From: Spirochaetota bacterium
GTDB taxonomy: Bacteria > Spirochaetota > UBA4802 > JAFGJZ01
DNA length: 34,973 nucleotides
Reading direction: 5' to 3'
NCBI GenBank assembly: GCA_016934935.1
Contig: JAFGRW010000123.1
Coordinates: 1 to 34,973, forward strand
The notes below the pieces were generated by a model. The model was not told the DNA's origin. It did not search any database and saw only the letters and a program-made list of their open reading frames with translations. Positions 8,837-17,264 of this stretch are shown piece by piece. Each line of letters opens with the position of its first letter. The stretch's first letter is position 1. The position numbers and the translations under genes are program-made.

Positions 8837-9763
8837 TTACATCGCTGGTACTGCTATAGCACTTTCTTTTGCAGTCTCGATACGTTTTTTTCTTCTCTCT
8901 TCTTTTAGCCGTTTCGCTTCCGCCTCCCTGGCGGCCTTGTCTATCTCGGAAGTATCCATATTCTCTTCTTTATCATGCATAGGTGATGGCAGGCTTTTTT
9001 CACTCTCTTCCAATAGTTTTTCAATAGATTTTACAGGCTCTTCGCTTATGTATTCAACTGTTTCCGGATCCAGATCATGCCTGTTAGCATCTATAAGTCC
9101 TAACTCTTTTGATGCTATAACAATGTCAGGTCTTTTCATTTTGACCGGCTTTAACTCTTTTTTTGCGCTAGTGTAGGCCGAAATGTCGGACTTTTTAACA
9201 GTAGTCTTTTCACCTGCATTGGTCATAACTGTAATATTGCTTTTCTCTGTACCTGAATCAATGATTCCGGTTTCAACTGCCCCCTGAACAACCGAAACGG
9301 CGCTCCCTGTTTTGGTCGTTTCAATTACGAAAGCAGTTCCTCTGACTGCCGCAACCATAGTTGGTGTTTTTATTTTCAGATCACCGTTTTTCAGCTTGGA
9401 AAGCGTGAGAGCCGCTTTTCCGGTGGGCATATCAAGACCGGTTGATCCATCAGCATCAGAGGATATTTCTGAAACAGAAAGTGTGCTGTTTTCAGCAATA
9501 TGTATTATTCCGGTGTCAAAAAAAGTTAAGTCAGCTGTAGATTTTTCTCCGGTTATTATAGTTGAACCTTCTTCCAGAATTTCACCCAGGACGGCTTTTC
9601 TTGTGTCTGCTTTATCCTTGATGGTAACTTCACCTATAGAAAAAGCGATTTTGATACCAGCTTTCTTTACAACAGGTTCGTCACTTTTTTTTTCAGATTC
9701 TGTTGAATTTTGGCACGATACAGTAAATATCAGAATTAAAACGGTAGTTAGAAAGTTTTTCAT
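8837..9763 (-). CDS. FecR-domain lipoprotein
   Basis: A 308-aa protein starting at the ATG at 9763, which has a strong GGGAGGGG Shine-Dalgarno. An in-frame ATG 18 bases upstream would overlap that site and is less likely. A signal peptide ends in FTVSC, a relaxed lipobox of the spirochaetal kind, so the mature protein is probably a lipoprotein. A FecR-type beta domain follows (about residues 40-160: SIGEVTIKD, LEEGSTIITGEKSTADLTF, KTPTMVAAVRGTAF). The last 80 residues are charged and helical, with an Ala/Glu/Lys/Arg-rich coiled-coil-like stretch. FecR domains occur in anti-sigma factors and in stand-alone envelope proteins; no sigma factor gene is adjacent, so a regulatory role is not supported here. 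Confidence 0.85.
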   Translation of the reverse strand: MKNFLTTVLILIFTVSCQNSTESEKKSDEPVVKKAGIKIAFSIGEVTIKDKADTRKAVLGEILEEGSTIITGEKSTADLTFFDTGIIHIAENSTLSVSEISSDADGSTGLDMPTGKAALTLSKLKNGDLKIKTPTMVAAVRGTAFVIETTKTGSAVSVVQGAVETGIIDSGTEKSNITVMTNAGEKTTVKKSDISAYTSAKKELKPVKMKRPDIVIASKELGLIDANRHDLDPETVEYISEEPVKSIEKLLEESEKSLPSPMHDKEENMDTSEIDKAAREAEAKRLKEERRKKRIETAKESAIAVPAM

Positions 9764-10005
9764 AAACCCCCTCCCAAACAAAACGGGATTATAACTAATT
9801 CTGCGACAAAATCATTACAACGATATGTAATCAGTTTCACCGATCAAATGTGAGCAAATTAAAACTTTGAAAATAATGAAGCTAATACTCTTTTATTAAG
9901 AACAAAGGCGTTTGCGGTTTCAAAGTCTTTTCTTCGTTATAATATACTTAAAGCAGACACATTTTCAAGTATAAATTGGTGGTAGTAAGAATTATTAAAT
10001 AATAA

Positions 10006-10112
10006 GGGAACTTCGAAAAATTACCATTTCTGGAACGGCTATGCTGTTTAAAGCATATTAAAGACAATTTTTCGTAAGTTCCTTGTTAAATAGTTAATTA
10101 TCAGAGATTACC
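10006..10112 (+). repeat. Dispersed intergenic repeat, copy 1 (intact)
   Basis: The left inverted repeat GGGAACTTCGAAAAATTA (10006-10023) pairs with AATTTTTCGTAAGTTCC (10066-10082), leaving one bulged base. The interior holds a perfect 6-bp hairpin (TATGCT / AGCATA, 10040-10057). The tail module AGTTAATTATCAGAGATTACC follows at 10092-10112. The same arrangement recurs at 19320, 28503, 32645 and 34773, and the tail alone at 27282. No coding potential is seen. Confidence 0.85.
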
Positions 10113-10179
10113 ATAAATTTATGCTATAGCGATTTATTTTAAAAATAAGACCGTCTGGCAGGTTTTTTTGGGATATATA

Positions 10180-10208
10180 TTGACACAAACAGGTGCCAAA
10201 GATAAATT
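10180..10208 (+). promoter_or_regulatory. Candidate sigma-70 promoter of an orphan RNA
   Basis: TTGACA (10180-10185), a 17-base spacer and TAAATT (10203-10208, four of six consensus bases) read in the plus direction. No gene follows on this strand before cimA, which is on the minus strand. A strong intrinsic terminator on the same strand lies about 70 bases downstream. Confidence 0.4.
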
Positions 10209-10213
10209 ATTCT

Positions 10214-10317
10214 TCAAACGGGCGATTATATATTAACATATATTAAGTTGTCTTACGTTTTAAAACCATCAGCACTATTCTATATGGAGAATGACTTAAT
10301 TCTCCATATAGATTTTT
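10214..10317 (+). ncRNA. Candidate small RNA
   Basis: The interval between the promoter candidate above and the terminator at 10280-10316 would give a transcript of about 100 nt. It contains no ATG-initiated reading frame of note. Apart from the terminator hairpin I see no known RNA family. Existence is inferred only from the promoter-to-terminator arrangement in a stretch with no other purpose. Confidence 0.3.
10280..10316 (+). terminator. Intrinsic terminator
   Basis: A perfect 13-bp stem (10280-10292 with 10299-10311, CTATATGGAGAAT / ATTCTCCATATAG) with a 6-base loop GACTTA is followed by ATTTTT on the plus strand. On the minus strand the hairpin is followed by AATAGTGC, with no T-run, so it does not look built to end the cimA transcript, although it could slow it. 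Confidence 0.7.
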
Positions 10318-10360
10318 CTGTTATCCGGTTATAATTACTCTTTTTTTTCAAATAATCTTA

Positions 10361-11938
10361 CTAATTATTATTTAAAAGTTTGTACTCAATTGAATCAACA
10401 AGCGCCTTCCAGCTCGCTTCAATAATATCAGTGGAAACTCCGATCGTTGTCCATATCTCTTTACCATCAGTTGATTCGATAAGTACCCGTACCTTTGCTG
10501 CTGTAGCATTTTTTGTATCCAGTACACGTACCTTGTAGTCGGTAAGTTTTACATTTTTTAGTTCCGGGAAAAAACGGTCAAGAGCCTTTCTTAGCGCGAT
10601 ATCCAATGCGTTTACAGGGCCATCACCCTCAGCCGCGGTTATCTCACTTGTTTGGTCAACTTTGACTTTAATAATGGCGCTAGTACACGCAGTTTTGTCT
10701 GCCGAAGGTTCTTCTCCGATAATCTTGAAATGCTCAAGTTGAAAAAATGGTTTGTATGTTTTCAGGTGACGGTGAATGACCAGTTCAAAAGAGCTTTCTG
10801 CACCTTCAAACTGGTATCCATTGTGCTCCATGCTTTTCAATATATCGATTATCTCTTTCGTTTCGGGAGAATTTTTATCAATTGACGGGTCAATCTTCTG
10901 TATTGTGTTTAATATCATGCTGCGACCTGCAACCTCAGATACAAGAAATCTTCGTTCGTTTCCAACAAGAGCAGGGTCTATATGTTCAAATGTCCTTGAG
11001 TTTTTATTTACACCGTCAATATGCATGCCGCCTTTATGTGCAAAGGCGCTGTTGCCTACAAAAGGTGTAAAATCATACAATTGCATGTTCGCGATAGAAG
11101 CAATTTTCCTTGATACGCTGGTAAGATTTTGAAGATTTCCTTCGGGTAGGCATTTATAACCTCGTTTAATCTCCAGGTTTGGAATTATTGTAGAAAGATT
11201 GGCGTTTCCGCATCTCTCACCGAATCCGATAAATGTTCCCTGTACCTGGGTAGCACCGTTTACAACAGCCATTACCGAATTGGCAACAGCCATTCCTCCA
11301 TCATTGTGAGTATGAATTCCGATTACACTTTTTGGAAAGGTGGTTGTTACCGTATTGACTATAGCTGCGACCTCATCTGGATAGGCGCCGCCGTTTGTTT
11401 CGCATAGACATAGAGAGTCGGCACCGCCGTCTAGGGCCGCCTGCAGCGATTTTAACGCGTAATCGGCATTGTTTTTATATCCATCAAAAAAATGTTCGGC
11501 GTCAAATATTACCTCTTTGCCTTTCTTTTTGAAGAACGCGATTGTGTCCTTGATCATCTCCAGGTTTTCATCAAGTGTGGCTTTTAGTATTTCTGTAACA
11601 TGGAAATCCCAGCTTTTACCGAATATTACAACGGCCGGAGTTTCGGCTTTAAGAAGCGATTGAACATTCGCGTCGTCTTCCACCTTGATGCTGCGACGAC
11701 GTGTGCTGCCGAACGCGGCAAGAGTGCTGTTCTTTAGTTTGATTTTTTTTGCTGTTTCAAAAAATTCAAGATCCTTTGGGTTTGAACCGGGATTTCCCGC
11801 CTCGATATAGGTTACACCGAAATCATCAAGTGTCTGTAAAATATCTATCTTGTCTTTTACTGAAAAGGAGATACCTTCGGCCTGGGCTCCGTCGCGAAGT
11901 GTAGAGTCAAAAATGGTCACCGTTCTGTTATTGTTCAT
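10361..11938 (-). CDS. cimA: (R)-citramalate synthase
   Basis: A 525-aa enzyme of the isopropylmalate/citramalate/homocitrate synthase family. The catalytic signature DSTLRDGAQAEG (residues 11-22) and metal-binding HTHNDGG (209-215) are intact, with a GGMHIDGV motif (about 306-313). A LeuA-type regulatory dimer domain occupies about residues 385-515 (FQLEHFKI and later IGVSTDIIEASWKAL). The longer form with ISFS after the DGAQAEG loop is characteristic of citramalate synthases, which condense pyruvate and acetyl-CoA. This is the threonine-independent route to isoleucine known in Leptospira. AAGGAG lies just upstream of the ATG. The regulatory domain suggests isoleucine feedback. Confidence 0.92.
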   Translation of the reverse strand: MNNNRTVTIFDSTLRDGAQAEGISFSVKDKIDILQTLDDFGVTYIEAGNPGSNPKDLEFFETAKKIKLKNSTLAAFGSTRRRSIKVEDDANVQSLLKAETPAVVIFGKSWDFHVTEILKATLDENLEMIKDTIAFFKKKGKEVIFDAEHFFDGYKNNADYALKSLQAALDGGADSLCLCETNGGAYPDEVAAIVNTVTTTFPKSVIGIHTHNDGGMAVANSVMAVVNGATQVQGTFIGFGERCGNANLSTIIPNLEIKRGYKCLPEGNLQNLTSVSRKIASIANMQLYDFTPFVGNSAFAHKGGMHIDGVNKNSRTFEHIDPALVGNERRFLVSEVAGRSMILNTIQKIDPSIDKNSPETKEIIDILKSMEHNGYQFEGAESSFELVIHRHLKTYKPFFQLEHFKIIGEEPSADKTACTSAIIKVKVDQTSEITAAEGDGPVNALDIALRKALDRFFPELKNVKLTDYKVRVLDTKNATAAKVRVLIESTDGKEIWTTIGVSTDIIEASWKALVDSIEYKLLNNN

Positions 11939-12106
11939 GGTTTTCTCCTTTTCGTTTTACTTTTGCCCATTTTTATAAAAGCAAAATGGCTGAAATTTCA
12001 ATAATTGATTTTAATTTATGGCAATTATCTGAAATTCTCAGAAATTAATACTTTTTATTGTAAGCACATATTGTCAAGATAATTGTAACGATTGAATAAT
12101 ATGAAT

Positions 12107-13162
12107 TCAGTTCAAAATATCCTCTTTTTTTTCTTTAAGCGCTTCTACAAATAGTCTCAGGTCAGAATTATAGTTATCGGAATAAATATTTGCGATTTTG
12201 CTTAAATCTGCCCTGTAGGTAAGGTAACCCGTAAACCATGCGTTTGTTGGGCGATAATTTTTCAGATTGTCATAATTACCGGGGGTATTAAAAGGGATAT
12301 CGGCAATTGACTCCATAATGGAGCTTATCATTTTATCTTTTTGTTCCTTTTTTTGTTCGTAGGTCATGGTGTCGTCAAAGGTTTCATATAGCTCTTTAAG
12401 TTTTTTTGTCTCGCTCATAATATGATTATAAAAGAGATCACTGTCTTGTTGCGAATTGATATGGTTTTTTAAATAATGTGAATCGTTACCGTATCTTTTT
12501 TTTAAAAAAAGTATGGCGCCTGTATCACCGATAAATGTCGCTATATTTTCGTTAAATCTCATATTATTTTTAACAAAGATTGTACCGTGCGTCATCTCGT
12601 GAATTATAAGATTAGCGAGACTGCCTTCACTTCTCTTTAACATACCGGTAAATACGGGATCCTTGAAATATCCAAGAGTTGACCAGGCGCTGACTTCTCT
12701 TATGCGAACATCATATCCTTCTTTTTCTAATGTTTTCGCTTCTTCGCGGGCATCGTCAAGATCAAAGAAACCCAGATAGCTGAACGACCCGACAATGGGA
12801 AAATCCCAACGATAGGGTGAAAGACTGAATTCTGGTGCAGCCGTGACCAGATAGAGCAGAGGTCTGTTATGCTGATCATATATTGTTCTATAGGCTCCAT
12901 TATCATCAAGACCAAGCTCGTCTGCAGCGAAATTGACTATCTCTTCTATCAGTTCGATTTTATAAATTTCTTCTTCGCTTAGGCTTGAACGTTTCAAAAA
13001 ATTGGGTATGGGCTCTCTATTTAAAAGAATATTAAGTTGCCCCTTTCCCTGCTTAAACCCGTAAACAATTATCTTTTTATTATATACTCCCGCAATAATC
13101 ATTATTAAAAGAAGTGAAACTATCAGGGTGCATTTTTTGTATTTTTTTAATAGTGCTGTCAT
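12107..13162 (-). CDS. Putative membrane-anchored zinc aminopeptidase
   Basis: A 351-aa protein with one N-terminal hydrophobic segment (about residues 12-26), probably a membrane anchor with the bulk outside the cytoplasm. The zinc-site motif HEMTH (188-192) and a downstream FNEN (203-206) give a gluzincin-like HExxH...E pattern. SAWSTLGYFKDPV precedes the motif, as in the 'putative aminopeptidase' family (PF10023). Substrate unknown. It is separated from cimA by 168 bases on the same strand and faces away from fliD. Catalytic residues appear intact, so I expect an active metallopeptidase. Confidence 0.8.
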   Translation of the reverse strand: MTALLKKYKKCTLIVSLLLIMIIAGVYNKKIIVYGFKQGKGQLNILLNREPIPNFLKRSSLSEEEIYKIELIEEIVNFAADELGLDDNGAYRTIYDQHNRPLLYLVTAAPEFSLSPYRWDFPIVGSFSYLGFFDLDDAREEAKTLEKEGYDVRIREVSAWSTLGYFKDPVFTGMLKRSEGSLANLIIHEMTHGTIFVKNNMRFNENIATFIGDTGAILFLKKRYGNDSHYLKNHINSQQDSDLFYNHIMSETKKLKELYETFDDTMTYEQKKEQKDKMISSIMESIADIPFNTPGNYDNLKNYRPTNAWFTGYLTYRADLSKIANIYSDNYNSDLRLFVEALKEKKEDILN

Positions 13163-13315
13163 CTTGTTAATCCTGTATTGTAATAGTATCCGCTGTACCT
13201 GAACAGCGATTTAGCTCATAATTAAACCGTAAATACTGTTTTTTGACATAGTGTGACAAATGCAAAATATTCACTGTAAAAAAAATAAATCGGCGAAAAA
13301 AAATTTAAAAAATAC

Positions 13316-13342
13316 TAATGGAAATAAAGTAATTGCCGATAT
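13316..13342 (+). promoter_or_regulatory. Sigma-28 (FliA)-type promoter upstream of fliD
   Basis: TAAT (13316-13319), a 15-base spacer and GCCGATAT (13335-13342) match the flagellar sigma-28 consensus TAAA-N15-GCCGATAA at 10 of 12 positions with exact spacing. The predicted start lies about 135-140 bases before the fliD ATG. The 324-base gap between the metallopeptidase gene and fliD holds no gene. A second candidate, TTGACA at 13435 with GATATT at 13457, could be a sigma-70 promoter nearer the gene. Confidence 0.55.
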
Positions 13343-13486
13343 CGGTACTAGTAGACATAATATGTGTTGAGGAGTTACTCTGGGGCTGTTTCAACAGTAT
13401 CTTCTGAATGTTCGGCAGTGTTACTAGTGTTTGTTTGACATAAATTATGTTTTTCTGATATTTTCGGGGTTTTTAGGAGGTGTAAA

Positions 13487-15520
13487 ATGCCTATAACAAT
13501 GGGAGGAATGGCGTCAGGGGTTGACACCGATTCGATAATTTCCAAGCTTGTTGAGGTGGAGTCACAGCCTATAAGAAAGATCGAAAGCGAAAAGAATGTT
13601 TTTCGTCAGAAGAAAGGAGCTTTGCAGAATCTTGAGACTCATTTGAAAGATATAGAAAAAAGTGTTAAGGATCTGTACGGTTTCCGTGCCTCGTATGATG
13701 ATAAAAAGGCTATATCATCGCGTCCTGAAGTTGTAGAAGCCGTTGCCGGTAAGCTGGCGCGTAAGGGTACAAATTATATTACAGTTCTTGAACTGGCTGG
13801 AACACATAAAATCACAACAGATGCGATAAGCAAAGACAAAAAAATGGATGCTGGTGTGATACGCATATCTGTAAACGGCGAGGAGCGATCTTTACGTTTC
13901 AGAGGTGGTACTATTGACAAGCTTTCAGAGCAGATGAATGATAATTTCGATGATATTGTAAATACAAATGTTGTTAACACCACCTCCGAGTCACGTGTCC
14001 TTGTTTTAGAGTCAAAGGTTCCCGGCAAAAAAGGCGAAATGCGCATTAGTGGAGATTTGCCTTTTCTGAAAAGCGTAGGTTTGAGTGATGGCTATAGAGA
14101 AGGTGAAAGAGAGCAGGTTAATCTGGTTTTTGACTCGACTTATTTTTATGATTATGCGGGTGTAAGCCGTCCGTTTGAAGAGGATGGTACTTTAACTGTT
14201 GCTCCTGACGGTAAAGAAGTTAGATTCAGTGGTGTATTGTGGCGCGAGTATAATCTTGCTACTCCTTTCGAGGTTAAAAAGAACTCTATTCTTGAATTTG
14301 ATTCCAGCTTTGTAGAGCCTGAAAAAGAGGAAGATGAATTCAAAGCTTTGCCCTTTAAAGTCGAAACAGGTCCAACAGAATCTACAACCATAAAGGGGAT
14401 TACAATAGAGGGTTATAATGTTTCTCGAGAACGGCCTGTACATAAAGTGGACAAGGTTGTTGACCCGGAAGATTCAATTGGAGTGGGTATTGTTTACAGA
14501 GAAGATGAGGTTCGCAAAGAGGAACTCTTCAAAATATCAAAAGATGTTAAGGATAAGCAAGAGATTCCTCTTGGTGAACGATTCGAAGGCAAACTTATAG
14601 AAAGGGTTATCTTCTATTCCAATACAGGCGAGGTGGCTTTTAAGGATGCAGCATTTGTTACGCCTCTTGACGAAACAAAAGAGTTAAAACCGAAAAATAT
14701 TGTTTCTGATGCTGCAAATGCGAAACTTAAGGTTAATGATATTGAACTTGTGCGTGAATCCAACGAAGGGATTAATGATGTTATTCCAGGTGTAACTTTA
14801 AGTCTGTTGAGCGCTGATCCGGATAATCCGGTAGAGATTAGCATTGATAATGATATAGATAAGGCGGTTGACAAAATCAAAAAATTTGTCGAAGCATATA
14901 ATAAATATCTGGATTACAACAAACAGCTGACAAAGGCAGGCATGACCGACCGCAAAGACAGTTATAAGAAGGTTAAGCGTGAAAATGGTCCCTTTGTTGG
15001 TGATATGACTATTATTCAGCTTGAAAACTCTCTTAAGCAGACAGTCAGTTCTGCTTACCCCTCCCGTGCCGAAGAACCAATACGTCTCTTATCCCAGGTA
15101 GGTCTTTCAACAGGGGATCTGAACGCCTCGTGGGAGACAATAAAAGAGGGTAAACTTATACTTGACGAGAGTAAACTGAGAAGTGCTATCATGGAGAATC
15201 CGCAGGGTGTAGAGATGCTTTTTGGATCAGATACCGATGGTGACAACCGGATTGATAACGGTTTTGGTTACACTATGGAAAATAAGCTGAAACCCTATAT
15301 TATGCCGGGTAAAAGTATTATTGCCGCAAAGATTAATCTTCAGGATGAGTCACTTGAGCGTGCTGATGAAAGGATTGAAAAACTTGAAATGCATCTTAAG
15401 AATTATGAGGAGAAGCTCCGAAGAAAATTTGCGAATATGGAGATGAGTATCTCAGGTTCCAAGGCTCAGTCAAACTGGATGAAAAATCAGTCTGGTGGTG
15501 GCGGCGGAGATGGAGAGTGA
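13487..15520 (+). CDS. fliD: Flagellar filament cap protein FliD (HAP2)
   Basis: A 677-aa FliD, longer than the roughly 470 aa of E. coli and similar in size to spirochaetal FliD. The N-terminal domain has GGMASGVDTDSIISKLVEVE (6-25), the family hallmark, followed by a coiled coil. The middle is beta-rich and divergent. The C-terminal FliD domain (about 410-665) includes VDKIKKFVEAYNKYLDYNKQLT and a final coiled coil. FliD caps the growing filament and promotes flagellin polymerisation, which in spirochaetes takes place in the periplasm. GGAGG lies 7 bases before the ATG. A sigma-28-like promoter upstream agrees with late flagellar expression. The C-terminus ends in a Gly-rich stretch. Confidence 0.93.
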   Translation: MPITMGGMASGVDTDSIISKLVEVESQPIRKIESEKNVFRQKKGALQNLETHLKDIEKSVKDLYGFRASYDDKKAISSRPEVVEAVAGKLARKGTNYITVLELAGTHKITTDAISKDKKMDAGVIRISVNGEERSLRFRGGTIDKLSEQMNDNFDDIVNTNVVNTTSESRVLVLESKVPGKKGEMRISGDLPFLKSVGLSDGYREGEREQVNLVFDSTYFYDYAGVSRPFEEDGTLTVAPDGKEVRFSGVLWREYNLATPFEVKKNSILEFDSSFVEPEKEEDEFKALPFKVETGPTESTTIKGITIEGYNVSRERPVHKVDKVVDPEDSIGVGIVYREDEVRKEELFKISKDVKDKQEIPLGERFEGKLIERVIFYSNTGEVAFKDAAFVTPLDETKELKPKNIVSDAANAKLKVNDIELVRESNEGINDVIPGVTLSLLSADPDNPVEISIDNDIDKAVDKIKKFVEAYNKYLDYNKQLTKAGMTDRKDSYKKVKRENGPFVGDMTIIQLENSLKQTVSSAYPSRAEEPIRLLSQVGLSTGDLNASWETIKEGKLILDESKLRSAIMENPQGVEMLFGSDTDGDNRIDNGFGYTMENKLKPYIMPGKSIIAAKINLQDESLERADERIEKLEMHLKNYEEKLRRKFANMEMSISGSKAQSNWMKNQSGGGGGDGE

Positions 15521-15601
15521 TGTGGCAGTTACTTATATTGCTTTGTGGGTGTAAATGACCATATTCGGTTGGTTAAAATTGGATAGTTATCGGGAGAATA
15601 T

Positions 15602-16609
15602 ATGGAAGTATATATGAACGGGCAGTCTGTAGATATCCGTTTCGAAGAGGAAAAGACCGTAAAGGAAGTAGCAGAGTCTATGACAAAATGGGCGGCCGAA
15701 CGGGACCTTATTTTTACCGGAATGCTGCTTGATGATGAGTTTTTCGTGGCTGATAATGTGCCGGATAAACCCATTGATAAGGTTGGGATCTGTGATCTTG
15801 GTATTCAATCAAAGGCCGATCTTGTAATATCATCATTGACCGAGGGAATATCGTATTGCGATCGTGTCGTGGAATATATCGGTGATTGCAGTGGAACCGA
15901 CTGTTTCGATAGTTCCGACCTTGAACCTTTTTTCGGCGGAATTGACTGGTTAATTGATGTTACTACTACTGTTTTTTCGATGTTGAACCTTGATCTTCAG
16001 GATATCAAGCATATGGATCGAACTGTTGCTGAATATCTGGGTGATATCGGGCTTTTAGCGTCAGAATTGCAGAAAGCGGCCGATAAAAAAGATGGCGATA
16101 CTGTGCTGAAGCTTCTTGATGAACAAAAGCAACTGTTTTCTCTTTTTAAGGGAATTTTTAAAATGGCGATGTTGTCTGATAATATAAAAGATATGGTCGT
16201 ACGTAGTATCGATTCGCCTGACTCTTTGATCAAATCATTGATAGAGTCCCGGGACAATTTGCCGCAGCAGCTTGAAAATCTTGAAAAAATATCGGAGGCT
16301 TTCCAGAGTGGACATGATGAGGAAGCGAGCTCTCTTATGCATCCGTTTCTTGATTATATGTACACCTATTCGCGAACATCAATACAGAGTGCGCCCGTTT
16401 TCGGGATTGATCCGGACGAGCTTGTTGTAGACGGTATTTCAATTTCCGAAAAAAACAGGCAGATAAATGAGCTCCTGGCCGAGATTGTCGATGTTATGGA
16501 AAGTGATGATATAATTTCGGCCTCGGATATTCTTGAATATGAGCTCAAGCCGGCACTTGAATCTGTTCCAGAGTATATCAATCAACTTCTTGAAAGAATA
16601 GGTGCCTAA
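15602..16609 (+). CDS. Unrecognised helical protein downstream of fliD
   Basis: A 335-aa protein I do not recognise. The first 70 residues (MEVYMNGQSVDIRFEEEKTV onward) look like a small beta-grasp-type domain. The remainder is acidic and almost entirely helical, with loosely repeated segments such as LLDEQKQLFSLFKGIF, MHPFLDYMYTYSR and DILEYELKPALESV. No signal peptide or membrane span is visible. GGGAG precedes the ATG. It starts 81 bases after fliD on the same strand, with no terminator between, so it is probably co-transcribed. In many bacteria this slot holds fliS or fliT, the export chaperones. A chaperone or flagellar accessory role is plausible from position and fold class only. Confidence 0.7.
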   Translation: MEVYMNGQSVDIRFEEEKTVKEVAESMTKWAAERDLIFTGMLLDDEFFVADNVPDKPIDKVGICDLGIQSKADLVISSLTEGISYCDRVVEYIGDCSGTDCFDSSDLEPFFGGIDWLIDVTTTVFSMLNLDLQDIKHMDRTVAEYLGDIGLLASELQKAADKKDGDTVLKLLDEQKQLFSLFKGIFKMAMLSDNIKDMVVRSIDSPDSLIKSLIESRDNLPQQLENLEKISEAFQSGHDEEASSLMHPFLDYMYTYSRTSIQSAPVFGIDPDELVVDGISISEKNRQINELLAEIVDVMESDDIISASDILEYELKPALESVPEYINQLLERIGA

Positions 16610-16632
16610 AAACAGAGACATGGCGGTACTTG

Positions 16633-16989
16633 TTATGCAAGCCCGCCTTCGCTTATTCTTTTGGTAATATATGACTCAAGAATTTGCTCGTATCCTTTCT
16701 GTATGGAAGTAAACTGAACTCCGAAAATTCCCTTTCTTGTTTGCTCGATGTTGCTGTGTTTAATGACTCCACTGGCTTTGAAACAACTGTTTGGTGGAAG
16801 AGTTATTATAAGTTCTATTGGATGGTCTATATCAGACCCTTCGAATTTATGGGGAACTTCAATACCTATACCCTTAATGCTTATATCCTTTGCAAAAATA
16901 ATGTCAAGAAATCCTTTACCCATTATTTGAATCTCTACAGGATTCCCGGAATCCGGATATACCCTTGGGTGCCGTCTCTTGTCAGCCAT
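16633..16989 (-). CDS. PilZ-domain c-di-GMP receptor
   Basis: A 118-aa single-domain PilZ protein. Both binding motifs are intact: RRHPR (RxxxR) near residues 5-9 and DISIKGIG (D-x-S-x-x-G) about 35-42. Cyclic di-GMP binding is therefore expected. No other domain is attached, so it probably works as an adaptor. It converges with the unknown fliD-linked gene, 23 bases apart. In spirochaetes, PilZ proteins affect motility and virulence. The flagellar neighbourhood suggests a motility link here, though the gene is on the opposite strand with its own upstream region. Confidence 0.9.
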   Translation of the reverse strand: MADKRRHPRVYPDSGNPVEIQIMGKGFLDIIFAKDISIKGIGIEVPHKFEGSDIDHPIELIITLPPNSCFKASGVIKHSNIEQTRKGIFGVQFTSIQKGYEQILESYITKRISEGGLA

Positions 16990-17264
16990 GTTATCGCCTT
17001 TACCTTTTCAATATTGTGCAATAAATAAAACAAAAACCATACATATTCATTAAACTGTGAAATAGCAATAATTTAAGATAAAGATAATTCAGGATAGGGA
17101 ATTTTTCAACATCTTATTTAATAAATACCTTATTACGGCTTAAAATTGTTTTTCATATTTTAAAATTTAGTGATAGGTAACTAATTTTTATTGATTTACA
17201 AAAAGAGCCGTTTTAAAATAATCGTTTTAGAATATTAGTGCTCTCGTGTGATACTGGAGGATAT

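Noticed and set aside
13774..15246. Several antisense open frames across fliD
   Set aside because: They are low-complexity Ser/Ile-rich translations of the opposite strand of a well-supported gene.
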